Shown: piece after piece, positions 37,380-46,822 of the stretch | Layout: the number at the start of each line of letters is the position of its first letter | Numbering within the stretch: the first letter of the stretch is position 1 | Origin: Pseudomonadota bacterium | Lineage (GTDB): Bacteria > Pseudomonadota > Alphaproteobacteria > Reyranellales > Reyranellaceae | NCBI GenBank assembly: GCA_018242505.1 | Contig: JAFEBU010000022.1 | Coordinates: 1 to 64,000, forward strand | Reading direction: 5' to 3' | Length of the DNA: 64,000 nt | Made by a program: the position numbers and the translations under genes | The notes under the pieces: generated by a model | Told to the model about the DNA's origin: nothing | Database searches by the model: none | The model's input: only the letters and a program-made list of their open reading frames with translations

Positions 37380-38963
37380 GTGCCCGATACCGCCGTTTCC
37401 GCTGCGTCCGACCCCGCCCTGGCCGGCCATCCCGCCGGGCTCAGGCGCACGTTCGCCATCATCTCGCACCCGGACGCCGGCAAGACCACGCTGACCGAGA
37501 AGCTGCTGCTGTTCGGCGGCGCGATCCATGTCGCGGGCGCGGTGAAGGCGCGCGGCGAGGCGCGGCGGGCGCGCTCGGACTGGATGAAGATCGAGCAGCA
37601 GCGCGGCATCTCGGTCACCACCTCGGTGATGCATTTCGAGTATGGCGGGGCGGTGTTCAATCTCCTCGACACGCCGGGCCACGAGGATTTCAGCGAGGAC
37701 ACCTACCGCACGCTGACCGCCGTCGACTCGGCGGTGATGGTGATCGACGCCGCCAAGGGCATCGAGGCGCGCACGCGCAAGCTGTTCGAGATCTGCCGCC
37801 TGCGCGATGTGCCGATCGTCACCTTCATCAACAAGATGGATCGCGAGAGCAAGGATCCGATCGAGCTTCTCGACGAGATCGCGTCGACCCTGGCGCTCGA
37901 CGTGGCGCCGATGAGCTGGCCGCAGGGATCGGGGCAGAATTTCAAGGGCACCTTCGACCTCGCCCGCAACCGCATGCTGGTGTTCGACACCGCCGATCGC
38001 AGCCGCATCGGCGAGCTGATCGAGAACTACACCATCACCGATCCCCGGCTGGCCGAGGAGGTCGAGCTGGTGCGCATGGGCTATCCGGCCTTCGACCTCG
38101 AGTCCTATCGCGCCGGCCATCTGACGCCGGTCTTCTTCGGCAGCGCCTACAACAATTTCGGCGTCCGCGAGCTGCTCGACGCGCTGGCCGCGTGGGCGCC
38201 GCCGCCGCGGCCGCAACCGGCCGAGCCGCGCGCCATCGAACCGACGGAACCCAAGGTCTCGGGCTTCGTGTTCAAGGTGCAGGCCAACATGGACCCCAAC
38301 CATCGCGACCGCATCGCCTTCCTGCGGCTGTGCAGCGGCAAGTTCCGCCGCGGCATGAAGCTCACGCAGATGGGCACGGGCAAGACGCTGTCGGTCAACT
38401 CGCCGATCCTGTTCTTCGCCCGCGAGCGCGAGATCGTCGACGAGGCCTGGCCGGGCGACATCATCGGCGTGCCCAATCACGGCGTGCTGCGCGTCGGCGA
38501 CACGCTGACCGAGGGCGAGGCGATCAAGATCACGGGCATCCCGAACTTCGCGCCGGAAATCCTGCGCCGCGTGCGGCTCGAGGATCCGATGAAGTCCAAG
38601 CAGCTCAAGCGCGCCCTGGACGATCTGGCCGAGGAGGGCGTGACCCAGGTGTTCCGGCGCGTGATCGGCGGCGACAATATCGTGGGCGTGGTCGGCGAGC
38701 TGCAGCTCGACGTGCTCAAGACCCGCGTCGAGGCGGAATATGCCGTGAAGATCGATCTCGAGCCGGCGCCGTTCGAGACGGCGCGCTGGATCTCGGCCGA
38801 CAGCAAGGCCGATCTCGAGGCCTTCATGGCCGCCAATCGCGGCGGCATGTCGGAAGATCGCGACGGCTCGCCGGTCTTCCTGGCGCGCAACGCCTGGGAG
38901 CTGGGCTACATCGCCGAGAAGAGCCCCAGGATCAAATTCTCCGACATCCGCGAGCGCGCATGA
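37380..38963 (+). CDS. prfC: Peptide chain release factor 3
   Basis: 527 residues from GTG 37380. The frame is open far upstream, but RF3 proteins begin only 10-20 residues before the G1 motif region RRTFAIISHPDAGKTT, as here. G2/G3 (DTPGHEDFSEDTYRTL) and G4 (NKMD) are intact. This translational GTPase recycles RF1 and RF2. The last bases overlap the first ridA gene (ATGA). Confidence 0.94.
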   Translation: MPDTAVSAASDPALAGHPAGLRRTFAIISHPDAGKTTLTEKLLLFGGAIHVAGAVKARGEARRARSDWMKIEQQRGISVTTSVMHFEYGGAVFNLLDTPGHEDFSEDTYRTLTAVDSAVMVIDAAKGIEARTRKLFEICRLRDVPIVTFINKMDRESKDPIELLDEIASTLALDVAPMSWPQGSGQNFKGTFDLARNRMLVFDTADRSRIGELIENYTITDPRLAEEVELVRMGYPAFDLESYRAGHLTPVFFGSAYNNFGVRELLDALAAWAPPPRPQPAEPRAIEPTEPKVSGFVFKVQANMDPNHRDRIAFLRLCSGKFRRGMKLTQMGTGKTLSVNSPILFFAREREIVDEAWPGDIIGVPNHGVLRVGDTLTEGEAIKITGIPNFAPEILRRVRLEDPMKSKQLKRALDDLAEEGVTQVFRRVIGGDNIVGVVGELQLDVLKTRVEAEYAVKIDLEPAPFETARWISADSKADLEAFMAANRGGMSEDRDGSPVFLARNAWELGYIAEKSPRIKFSDIRERA

Positions 38964-39310
38964 GCCCCGTCGAACGCATCGATCCCGGCCCGCGGCTCTG
39001 CGAGGCCACGATCCACGGCGACCGCATCCACTGCTCGGGCATGATCCCGGAGGATCTGTCGGCCGACATCACGGGCCAGGTGAAGCAGGCGCTTGGCGAG
39101 ATCGATTCCCTGCTCGCCAAGGGCGGCAGCGACAAGACGAAGATCCTCTCGGCTGTGATCTGGCTGTCCGACATCGACGACTTCGCCGCCATGAATGCGG
39201 TGTGGGATGCCTGGGTGGTGCCGGGCCATACGCCGGCGCGGGCGACGGTGCAGGCGAGGCTCAGCGATCCGCGCATGAAGGTCGAGATCATGGTGGTTGC
39301 GGCCCGTTAG
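38960..39310 (+). CDS. RidA family protein, first tandem copy
   Basis: 116 residues. The YjgF/RidA fold is indicated by the C-terminal PGHTPARATVQARL and the Arg within it that binds the substrate carboxylate. RidA enzymes deaminate reactive enamines and imines. Coupled to prfC by a 4-nt overlap. Roughly half-identical to the next gene. Confidence 0.88.
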   Translation: MSPVERIDPGPRLCEATIHGDRIHCSGMIPEDLSADITGQVKQALGEIDSLLAKGGSDKTKILSAVIWLSDIDDFAAMNAVWDAWVVPGHTPARATVQARLSDPRMKVEIMVVAAR

Positions 39311-39399
39311 CGGGACGCAGCCATGAACGGCTTCAATCCGCTTTGACGGTGGCGCCGGCCGGCATGCTAAGGTCCGCCGCCCCAAACGAGGAGGATAAA

Positions 39400-39747
39400 A
39401 TGAGCGTCAAACGCATCAACGCCGGCCCGCGTATGTCCAGCGCCGTGGTCCATGGCGACACGGTCTATCTGGCGGGTCTCACCGCCGATGACACCAAGGC
39501 CGACGTGAAGGGCCAGACAGCCCAGATCCTGGCCAAGATCGACAAGTTCCTGGCCGAGGCCGGCACCGACAAGTCGAAGATCCTGTCCGCCAACATCTGG
39601 CTGACCGACATCACGACCTGGAGCCAGATGAACGAGGTGTGGGACAAGTGGGTCGCGCCGGGCCAGGCGCCCGCCCGCGCCACGGTGGAGGCCAAGCTCG
39701 CCAATCCGGCGCTCAAGGTCGAGATCATGATCCAGGCGGCGAAATAG
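39400..39747 (+). CDS. RidA family protein, second tandem copy
   Basis: 115 residues with PGQAPARATVEAKL matching the substrate-Arg motif of the upstream paralogue. It has its own strong ribosome-binding site (GAGGAGGAT). The two copies differ in the pocket region (HCSGMIPED against YLAGLTADD), so they may have split substrates. A strong terminator follows. Confidence 0.9.
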   Translation: MSVKRINAGPRMSSAVVHGDTVYLAGLTADDTKADVKGQTAQILAKIDKFLAEAGTDKSKILSANIWLTDITTWSQMNEVWDKWVAPGQAPARATVEAKLANPALKVEIMIQAAK

Positions 39748-39790
39748 GATCCAGACGGCGAAATAGCCTTCGCTTCTCCAAGTCTTCGTG

Positions 39791-39826
39791 CGAGGCCGCC
39801 CGCGATCGGGCGGCCTCGTTGTTTTT
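39791..39826 (+). terminator. Rho-independent terminator after the ridA pair
   Basis: Perfect 12-bp stem (CGAGGCCGCCCG / CGGGCGGCCTCG) with loop CGAT, followed by TTGTTTTT. Ends the prfC-ridA-ridA unit. Confidence 0.92.
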
Positions 39827-39844
39827 GGGGCGCTCGCCGCGAGC

Positions 39845-40200
39845 GTCGGCGGCCTGAAGGCGTGAAATGGGCGACGAGCTGGTGGGCGTCGCCGGGATAG
39901 ATGAGACGCACGTGCGTGATCGGCACGTCGTTGCGCCACGTTCGCCGCTCGACGAGCAGGCACGGCGTGCCTTCCGGGATGGCGAGGCCCCGGGCCGTGG
40001 CGCGGTCCCCGTCCATGGCGCGGACGCGATGCTCCGCGACCGTCCAGGGAACCGTATCCAGCAACCATCGGCCGGGCGATATCTCGACGAAGCTCGCCTC
40101 GGCGGCATCGGGAACGGCCTTCAGGTTGATGAGGCGTTCCTACAGACAGAAGACCTTCGGTCCGGCGAAGTGGCGACCGGCGACGTCGAGCACCCGCCCG
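39845..40200 (-). pseudogene. hutC-like GntR/UTRA regulator remnant with in-frame stop
   Basis: Minus-strand frame encodes ERLINLKAVPDAAEASF, then WTVAEHRVRA, CLLVERRTW and THVRLIYPGDAHQLVAHFTP, the C-terminal UTRA-domain sequence of histidine-utilisation repressors. A TAG at 40140-40142 interrupts the frame right before ERLINL, and the preceding residues (AGRHFAGPKVFCL) look like the continuation. No N-terminal GntR helix-turn-helix could be found upstream. Inference: a truncated, dead copy. No hut operon is in the window. Confidence 0.65.
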
Positions 40201-40801
40201 GACGTGTCCGCTCCCAGGAATTCGCGGTCGCCGCGGTTGGCGCGTCGTCCTCTCCGCTCGATCAACTCGAAGCTACGACACTCTCCGGTTCGCCAAGTCG
40301 TCCAACGTGCTGCATGGGATGGACCTGATGCATCTGGTCGAGAAGAAAGTGCAAGGAAGGAGCTGGCCAAAAGGCATGGCCGCCGATGCGCGCCAGTTCC
40401 GAACTGCCATGCGGCGGCCAAAGCGGCGCTCGAGCACGATCATCAAACGCACGGTCATCAAACGATAGTCCATCCAAACGGGAGTCTATCAAACGATAGG
40501 ACAATCCCTGGACTGGAGTTTCGTTTCGCACTGCACGGCCTTGTCCCAAAGTAACCTGTAAGATGGTCGGTTTGCACCTTTTCTCCCCGATATATGTGCC
40601 CGAGAAAAGAATCCTCACGATATCGTCGCCAAGTCAGCCGCTGTCGAACTGCATGCGCTTCTTTCACCATTGCCGAGTCCTGTTTCACAGCGCAGCGCGA
40701 CCATGAGCAACGCATCAGGCTGCTCGAAGCGAACGATTTCCACCTGAACATTGCTCACTGCATTCCATCGTCATCGCGGGGCGCCGCGCGGAGTCTGTTC
40801 C
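40201..40801. other. Gene-poor stretch upstream of the autotransporter
   Basis: No gene could be supported. The stretch is relatively AT-rich for this genome and holds a cluster of 15-bp direct repeats at 40442-40499. It probably contains the autotransporter promoter, but no clear -35/-10 pair was found. Confidence 0.5.
40442..40499. repeat. Four 15-16 bp direct repeats, core ATCAAACG
   Basis: Units start at 40442, 40457, 40472 and 40488: ATCAAACGC, ATCAAACGATAG, ATCCAAACG and ATCAAACGATAG. The regular 15/15/16 spacing means repeats sit about one and a half helical turns apart. They could be binding sites for a regulator of the autotransporter, about 300 bp downstream. Confidence 0.6.
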
Positions 40802-43597
40802 ATGTCTGCAATTCATATTCGTCGTCGATTTTGCCGGCTTTCGATTCCGGGACTTCGAGACGGCGTTTCGGCGCTTGCGCTGCTTGCGGCGGGAACTGTC
40901 ACGTCCGCTCCCGCACAAGCCACCGACCTCACCGTAGTCGGGACGAGCAGCCGCGGCCTGGTGTGGCAGTTCGGACTGGCGTGGGACGGTGGCGTCGTAC
41001 CGGGAGCAGGCGATCGGGCAATCGTTGGGCCGCATACGGTCGGAGGGAGCATCATCGGATCGAATCCGACTCGATTCAGCGTCTCCGGCGACCCATCCAG
41101 TGTGATCGATGTCGGCTCGATCTGGATCACGCCAGCCTCTTTGCTCCCCTCGTTCTCGAACGAGTCGATGTCCGCCTTGCGGTTCCATGGCATCAACGGC
41201 ATCGCCGCCCTGAACGAAAGCGCCAACAATGTGCAGATGGTTCGGAGAACCATTCTCGCCAACGACCTGATCTTCCGCGCCTCCAACCCTGCCGGAGGGG
41301 GATTTCGGTGGACCGCCTACGGATTGTCCGGCGTTTCATTCTGGGGGATAGATCTCAACGGCCATACCGCGACCTTCGACACCGTCAACGCCACAAACAC
41401 CATGACTTTTTATGCCGGCGCCGCCATTTCGGGTGCCGGCAATATCGTCAAGACGGGCGCCGGAACCCTGTCGATCGGCTCCCCGAGTACCTACACCGGC
41501 AGCACGACCATTGCCGCCGGGACGCTGGCGCTGTTTAGAAATGGCGGCTCGGACGGCAGCATCGCGTCCTCCAGCCGCCTCATCAACAACGGCATATTCG
41601 ACGTCTCGGCGATCGTGGACGGCGGAACGTCGATCACGACCCTGTCCGGCACGGGTGCGGTCGAGCTGGGCACCAAATTCCTGACGCTCACCAGTGCAGC
41701 CGATACTTTTTCGGGCACGATTCAGGGGTCCGGCGGCGTGATCCTGAATGCGGGAACGGAGACCCTGACCGGGACCAATACCTACACCGGCGGCACGACG
41801 ATCGCGGGTGGCATCCTGCAGCTCGGCAACGGCGGAACCTCGGGCTCGATCGTGGGCAACGTGACCGACAACGGCACGCTTGCCTTCAATCGTTCGGACA
41901 CCGTGACCTTCAACGGCACGATCTCCGGCACCGGCGGAGTCTCCCAGGTCGGAACGGGCACAACGATCCTGAACGCGAACAACACGTACGGTGGCCCCAC
42001 CAATGTCCAGGCCGGCACGCTGGCGGTGGGCGACGCGGGGCACACGTCGGCGGCGCTTTCGGGTGGCGGCCCGGTGACGGTGGCCAACGGCGCCACGCTC
42101 GGCGGCTATGGCAGCGTCGCGGGCGACGTCGACAACCACGGCTCGGTCGCGCCCGGCAGTGCGGCGTTTGGGGGCGGCCCATTCGGCAGCTTCACGATCG
42201 GCGGCAACTACGCCGCGCATTCGACGCTCGTCGTGAACACGCTGCTGAACGCCGGCGGCCCGCTTGCCAACCAGTTCACCGACCGCCTGCTGATCCTGGG
42301 GAATGCCGGCGGCCACACGACGGTGCAGGTCAATGCCTCCGGCTCCGGCGCCTCGACCGGTACGCCGACGGCGGCCAGCGGCATCTCGCTGGTGCAGGTG
42401 GCGGGCACGACGTCGGCCGGCGCGTTCAGCGTGCCGGGTGGCTATGTCACCGGCGGCACACCCTACCAGTACCACCTCAATGCCTACGGTCCGGGTTCGC
42501 CGAACGGGGCGGCAGATCCGTCGCAGAATCTGGTCGGCAATGCGGCGAACTACTGGGACTTCCGCCTGCAGAGCGTCTACGTGACGCCGTCGGGACCGGT
42601 CCAGCCCGGCCAGCCGATGGATCCCAATGCGCGTCCGGCGCTGGCGCCGCAGGTGCCGGCTTACATCAGCGCGCCGACGGCGCTGTTCAGCGCCGGGCTC
42701 CTGGACATCGACCAGCTCCAGCGTCGCCTGGGCGAGATCCGCGATGCCCGGACAGCGGGCCTGCCGAAGACGGCGGAGTTCTTCGCCCGCGGCTATGGCA
42801 GCACCATGACCTACACCTCCACGCGCAGCTTCACCGATTACGGTATCGACGCGAGCGAGAGCTACGCCGCCTTCCAGATTGGCGGCTCCGCCGTGGTGAT
42901 GGACAGCGATCTCGGATCGCTGCGCCTCGGCCTTGCCGGCTCCTATGGCAAGCTGCAGTTCGATCCCAATGCGCCCGACGGCTGGAGCGAGGGCAACATC
43001 AACATCGGCAAGATCTCCGGCATCGCCACCTTCCAGGCGCAGGCCGGCTGGTATCTCGACGGCATCGTGACCGGGGGCTGGTTCAACGGCTCCATCGGCA
43101 CTGTCGCGCGTGGCCAGGCGGCGACCTTGAACGGCAGCATGGTCGGGGCCTCGCTGGAAGGCGGCTATCCCATCGCCCTCGGCTGGCAGAAGCTTTCCGT
43201 CGAGCCGCAGGTCCAGGTCAGCTGGCAGCACCTGATGTTCGATGGCACGACCGACGCCGACAGCATCAACGTCCAGCTCGGCGCACTCGACCAGGGCATC
43301 GTGCGCGCCGGTCTGCGGCTCGTGCGGCCGTTCGAGACCGCTGACAGGCGGTTCGTCACGCCGTACTTCAAGGTCAATTTGCTGCAGGGCTTCGCCGACA
43401 ACAACAACGCCATCGGCGTCAGCGGCGTGAACTTCAACACTGGCCAGTACGGCACCGCGATCCAGGTCGGCGGCGGCCTCACCGGCATGTTGACCGCCAG
43501 CCTCGCCGTCTATGGCGACGTCTCCTATCAACACGAGGTCTCGAACGGCGGCTTCCGCGGCTGGGCCTTCAATGGCGGCGTCCGCTACAGTTTCTGA
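40802..43597 (+). CDS. Autotransporter outer-membrane beta-barrel protein
   Basis: 931 residues from ATG 40802. Signal peptide with predicted cleavage after APAQA (residue 40). The passenger is a Gly/Thr/Ser-rich beta-helix with repeated PATR-type units (GAGTLSIGSPSTYTGSTTI, GTNTYTGGTTIAGG, NANNTYGGPTNVQAGTL). The last about 280 residues are an autotransporter barrel ending in aromatic Phe (GGVRYSF), required for BAM-mediated assembly. It is probably an adhesin or surface fibre; no protease triad was seen. Confidence 0.92.
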   Translation: MSAIHIRRRFCRLSIPGLRDGVSALALLAAGTVTSAPAQATDLTVVGTSSRGLVWQFGLAWDGGVVPGAGDRAIVGPHTVGGSIIGSNPTRFSVSGDPSSVIDVGSIWITPASLLPSFSNESMSALRFHGINGIAALNESANNVQMVRRTILANDLIFRASNPAGGGFRWTAYGLSGVSFWGIDLNGHTATFDTVNATNTMTFYAGAAISGAGNIVKTGAGTLSIGSPSTYTGSTTIAAGTLALFRNGGSDGSIASSSRLINNGIFDVSAIVDGGTSITTLSGTGAVELGTKFLTLTSAADTFSGTIQGSGGVILNAGTETLTGTNTYTGGTTIAGGILQLGNGGTSGSIVGNVTDNGTLAFNRSDTVTFNGTISGTGGVSQVGTGTTILNANNTYGGPTNVQAGTLAVGDAGHTSAALSGGGPVTVANGATLGGYGSVAGDVDNHGSVAPGSAAFGGGPFGSFTIGGNYAAHSTLVVNTLLNAGGPLANQFTDRLLILGNAGGHTTVQVNASGSGASTGTPTAASGISLVQVAGTTSAGAFSVPGGYVTGGTPYQYHLNAYGPGSPNGAADPSQNLVGNAANYWDFRLQSVYVTPSGPVQPGQPMDPNARPALAPQVPAYISAPTALFSAGLLDIDQLQRRLGEIRDARTAGLPKTAEFFARGYGSTMTYTSTRSFTDYGIDASESYAAFQIGGSAVVMDSDLGSLRLGLAGSYGKLQFDPNAPDGWSEGNINIGKISGIATFQAQAGWYLDGIVTGGWFNGSIGTVARGQAATLNGSMVGASLEGGYPIALGWQKLSVEPQVQVSWQHLMFDGTTDADSINVQLGALDQGIVRAGLRLVRPFETADRRFVTPYFKVNLLQGFADNNNAIGVSGVNFNTGQYGTAIQVGGGLTGMLTASLAVYGDVSYQHEVSNGGFRGWAFNGGVRYSF

Positions 43598-43971
43598 AAT
43601 TCCATCGCGCAGGCGCGCCTTCGCCAGGGGGATCGACGCCGTCCAGATCGAGACATGGGACAAGCTCCCGCGTTGGACACGTCTCGACGCTCTTTACATT
43701 GTGGCGGGTCTTGTTTCGCCCGATGGTCCGCAGCTCCCGGCGACATCGCCGATGCTCTTCCCCGGTGCTGCGCCGGTTGCGTGAGGCATTTCGCGGATGG
43801 TTCGGCGATCGGCATCGGCAACCTCGTGGGAATGGATGTTGCCGCCGGCTCTCGTCATATTGACGCTCGATATTGACGCTCGGTCCGCTGGAGTGGGAGT
43901 TTCCTTCTGTTCCGGCTTGCGTCGACGACAGGCCGCCGACAGGACAATGAAGCAGCGATGCAGGGGGTGCG
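43598..43971. other. Intergenic gap before the AraC-type regulator
   Basis: 374 bp. No gene supported; the open frames here do not resemble coding sequence. The only structure seen is a tandem 13-bp direct repeat at 43857-43882. Confidence 0.5.
43857..43882. repeat. Tandem 13-bp direct repeat, 2 x ATATTGACGCTCG
   Basis: Two perfect abutting copies about 90 bp upstream of the AraC-type regulator start. Each contains TTGACG, a -35-like hexamer. AraC proteins often bind direct repeats, so it is a candidate autoregulatory site. Confidence 0.55.
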
Positions 43972-45045
43972 ATGGCCGAGGGGGATACGAAGCAACGGCG
44001 AGACGACGAGTCAGCGTATCGATCTCACCCCAGCTTCGAGCGGCGCATCTATTCGCCACATTCGATCGCTGCGATCGTCGCTGAACTCGACAGGCAAGGT
44101 CTTGACGGGGCGGCGGCGCTCGAAGGAACGGCTCTCACCTCAGCGCACATCGAAGCTCATACGACCAGGATCTCCTACCGGCAGCTGGACAGGGTGACTC
44201 GCAACGCTTTGTGTTTGTCCAGGGATCCAGCCATCGCCCTTCGGGCCGGCCGACGGATGCGTATCACAGCGTACGGAATGTACGGGTATGCGATGTTGAG
44301 CAGCGCCACGACCGATGAAGCCCGCGTGTTTGCCGCACGGTACTGTCAGGTCGTAGGCCCATTCTGCGAATTCGTCTCCTCGAAGAACGACGAGATCGTT
44401 GCGGCTACGCTCGAGCCGACATGCTGGCCGAACCCGGCGGAGGAAGCACATCGTTTCGCCGTCGAGTTCGCGCTGTCCGCCCATCTGACGATCATCAGAG
44501 ACTGGTACAACCCGGAGTTCAGGTTTTCGCGCATCATCCTCGGCTATGCTGCACCGCCGCACGCCTGCGTCTACGAAGACCTGTTCGAATGTCCGGTCCT
44601 GTTCGACCAGGACCACAGCGGATATGAGCATCCTCGCGATGATGGTGCAGTGGCGCTTGCGGACCAGCGCACACATGCCATGGCGCGTGAAATGTGCGAG
44701 CAGCTTCTCGGCGAGATCAATCGTGCGGGAGGCGTCGCAGCCGACGTCCGCCAGATCTTGATCGAGCAGCTCGGGCAATATCCGACGATCGAAGCAATTG
44801 CCGACAGCCTGGGCATGTATCCGCGTGCGCTTCGGCGCAAGCTCGAAGCCGAGGGAACCTCGTACCGCATCCTCCTGCGCGAGGTACGCATGCGCCTGGC
44901 GATTGAGTACCTGCGCCGAACGCACATGACCAACGACGAGATCGCCAGTCGGTTGGGCTATAGCGATGCGGCCAACTTCCGGCACGCTTTCGTGCGATGG
45001 ACGGGAAAGAGTCCGTCTGGCTTTCGGATTGCGGGGCGCGCTTAG
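43972..45045 (+). CDS. AraC family transcriptional regulator (OruR-like N-terminus)
   Basis: 357 residues. The N-terminal effector region (about 25-210) belongs to the Arabinose_bd type found in OruR/ArgR-like regulators. The C-terminal double helix-turn-helix (about 255-357) shows IEAIADSLGMYPRALRRKLEAEG and the classical ending DEIASRLGYSDAANFRHAFVRWTGKSPSGFR. It follows the autotransporter and may control it; the link is inferred only from position. Confidence 0.9.
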   Translation: MAEGDTKQRRDDESAYRSHPSFERRIYSPHSIAAIVAELDRQGLDGAAALEGTALTSAHIEAHTTRISYRQLDRVTRNALCLSRDPAIALRAGRRMRITAYGMYGYAMLSSATTDEARVFAARYCQVVGPFCEFVSSKNDEIVAATLEPTCWPNPAEEAHRFAVEFALSAHLTIIRDWYNPEFRFSRIILGYAAPPHACVYEDLFECPVLFDQDHSGYEHPRDDGAVALADQRTHAMAREMCEQLLGEINRAGGVAADVRQILIEQLGQYPTIEAIADSLGMYPRALRRKLEAEGTSYRILLREVRMRLAIEYLRRTHMTNDEIASRLGYSDAANFRHAFVRWTGKSPSGFRIAGRA

Positions 45046-45135
45046 CAGCCGTTCGGTGTCGCCAACGCGCCGATGTTCCCGCCGGCCGGAGTCGGCTTTG
45101 CTCCTTCTGTCGAATATCGAAGCGTATTGGTCAGA

Positions 45136-45162
45136 GCCCCGATGCCTTTGCGGCACCGGGGC
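45136..45162. terminator. Strong hairpin between araC-type gene and FAD oxidase
   Basis: GCCCCG-A-TGCC paired with GGCA-C-CGGGGC, loop TTTGC, with no T-tract. It lies in the 291-bp gap 45046-45336 between convergent genes and could terminate both. Nothing else was recognised in that gap. Confidence 0.4.
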
Positions 45163-45336
45163 CCGTCTCACACCGTACGGCGCAATTGTGGGGTATGCCA
45201 GCCGCGCCGACAGCTTTGGACGATACCGAAGATATTAAAGCCGGCAGGCCGCACGGAAGGTGCGATCAGCCGGATTGGCAGGTTAGTTTGGGACAGACAG
45301 GCGCACGCGACCCGTCTGCCCCGGCGGAGAACCAGG

Positions 45337-46740
45337 CTAGTTGATCGGCCCGATGATCTTGCCCGGGTTCATGATGTTCTCGGGATCGAGCGCCTTCTTG
45401 ATCGAGCGCATGAGCGACACCGCTTCGCCATGCTCCTCGTACAGGAACTTGATCTTGCCCATGCCGACGCCATGCTCGCCGGTGCAGGTGCCGCCGAGCT
45501 GGAGTGCGCGCGCCACCATGCGGTCGTTCAGCGCCTCGGCGCGCGGCAGGTAGGTCGGGTCGTCCGGATTCACCATCATCGTCAGGTGGAAGTTGCCGTC
45601 GCCGACATGGCCCACGATCGGCGCGTAGAGCCCGTTCGCCTGGATGTCCTTCTGCGTCTCGAGGATGCACTCGGCGAGCCTTGAGATCGGCACGCAGACG
45701 TCGGTCGCCCACATGCCCCAGCCGGGCCGCGCCGCCTTGGCCGCCCAGGCGGCGTCATGGCGCGCCTGCCACATCTTGCTGCGCTCCTCCGCCTGGCTGG
45801 TCCAGGCGAAGTCGCCGCCGCCGTTCTCGCCGGCGATCGCCTGCACCATCTCGGCCTGCTCCCGGGTGCTGGCCTCGGTGCCGTGGAACTCCAGCAGGAG
45901 CAGGTTCCTGGCCGGCAGGCTGAGCTTGGAATACTTGTTCACGGTGTCGACCGTCTCGGTGTCCATCAGCTCGATGCGCGCGACGGGAATGCCGGACTGG
46001 ATGGTCTGGATGACGGTATTGACCGCGCCCTCCAGCGACTCGAAGGCGCAGGTCGCGGACACCATCGACTCGGGAATGCCGTAGAGCCTGAGCGTGATCT
46101 CGGTGATGACGCCGAGCGTTCCCTCCGATCCAACGAACAGCTTCACGAGATCGTAGCCGGCACTCGACTTGCGCGAACGCCGGCCGAGCCGCATCAGGCG
46201 GCCGTCGGCGGTGACCACCTGCAGCGCCAGCACGTTCTCGCGCATGGTGCCGTAGCGCACGGCGTTGGTGCCCGAGGCGCGGGTGCTGGTCATGCCGCCG
46301 ATCGAGGCGTCGGCGCCGGGGTCGATCGGGAAGAAGAGGCCGGTGTCGCGGATATATTCGTTGAGCTGCTTGCGGGTGACGCCCGGCTGCACGACCACGT
46401 CGAGATCGGCCTCGTTCACCGCCAGCACCTTGTTCATGCGGCTGACATCGAGCGAGATCCCGCCGTTGGGGGCGCTGATATGGCCTTCGAGCGACGTGCC
46501 GGTGCCGTAGGGGATGATCGGCGTCTTGTGGCGGGCGCAGAGTTGCACGATCTCCTGCACCTCCTCGGCCGATTCGGCGAACACGACGGCGTCGGGCAGG
46601 TGCGCCTCGTGATAGGAGATGTCCTTGCCGTGCTGCTCGCGCACCGCAGGCGCGGTGCTGATCCGGTCGCCGAAACGCTTCTTCAGCTCGGCGATTGTTT
46701 CGTCGACGTGAGGGGCGCGTGCCTGGGCCTGGGCGGCCAT
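45337..46740 (-). CDS. FAD-linked oxidase, D-lactate dehydrogenase / glycolate oxidase subunit-like
   Basis: 467 residues from an ATG preceded by AGGAG. PCMH-type FAD-binding half shows IIPYGTGTSLEGH, DPGADASIGGM and GSEGTLGVITEITLRLY. The C-terminal cap ends in the metal-binding GHVGDGNFH and GEHGVGMGK motifs of the D-lactate dehydrogenase (cytochrome)/GlcD group. Oxidises a 2-hydroxy acid, passing electrons to a quinone or cytochrome. Divergent from the thiolase gene across 82 bp. Confidence 0.9.
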   Translation of the reverse strand: MAAQAQARAPHVDETIAELKKRFGDRISTAPAVREQHGKDISYHEAHLPDAVVFAESAEEVQEIVQLCARHKTPIIPYGTGTSLEGHISAPNGGISLDVSRMNKVLAVNEADLDVVVQPGVTRKQLNEYIRDTGLFFPIDPGADASIGGMTSTRASGTNAVRYGTMRENVLALQVVTADGRLMRLGRRSRKSSAGYDLVKLFVGSEGTLGVITEITLRLYGIPESMVSATCAFESLEGAVNTVIQTIQSGIPVARIELMDTETVDTVNKYSKLSLPARNLLLLEFHGTEASTREQAEMVQAIAGENGGGDFAWTSQAEERSKMWQARHDAAWAAKAARPGWGMWATDVCVPISRLAECILETQKDIQANGLYAPIVGHVGDGNFHLTMMVNPDDPTYLPRAEALNDRMVARALQLGGTCTGEHGVGMGKIKFLYEEHGEAVSLMRSIKKALDPENIMNPGKIIGPIN

Positions 46741-46752
46741 GTCGGTTCTCCT

Positions 46753-46775
46753 AGCGTAAGCGGGTTGGATACGCT
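46753..46775. promoter_or_regulatory. Candidate operator in the divergent oxidase/thiolase region
   Basis: AGCGTA and TACGCT, 6-bp inverted half-sites separated by 11 nt, centred between the two divergent genes. It is short enough to be chance. Confidence 0.25.
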
Positions 46776-46822
46776 CAAATGCGGCCGAAGCCAACTGACG
46801 GAAATGCCCGGAAGGAGACCCG

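Noticed and set aside
40442..40499. Iterons of a replication origin, or pentapeptide-repeat coding sequence on the minus strand
   Set aside because: No replication initiator gene or DnaA boxes nearby, and the five-residue periodicity of the minus frame follows trivially from 15-bp DNA repeats.
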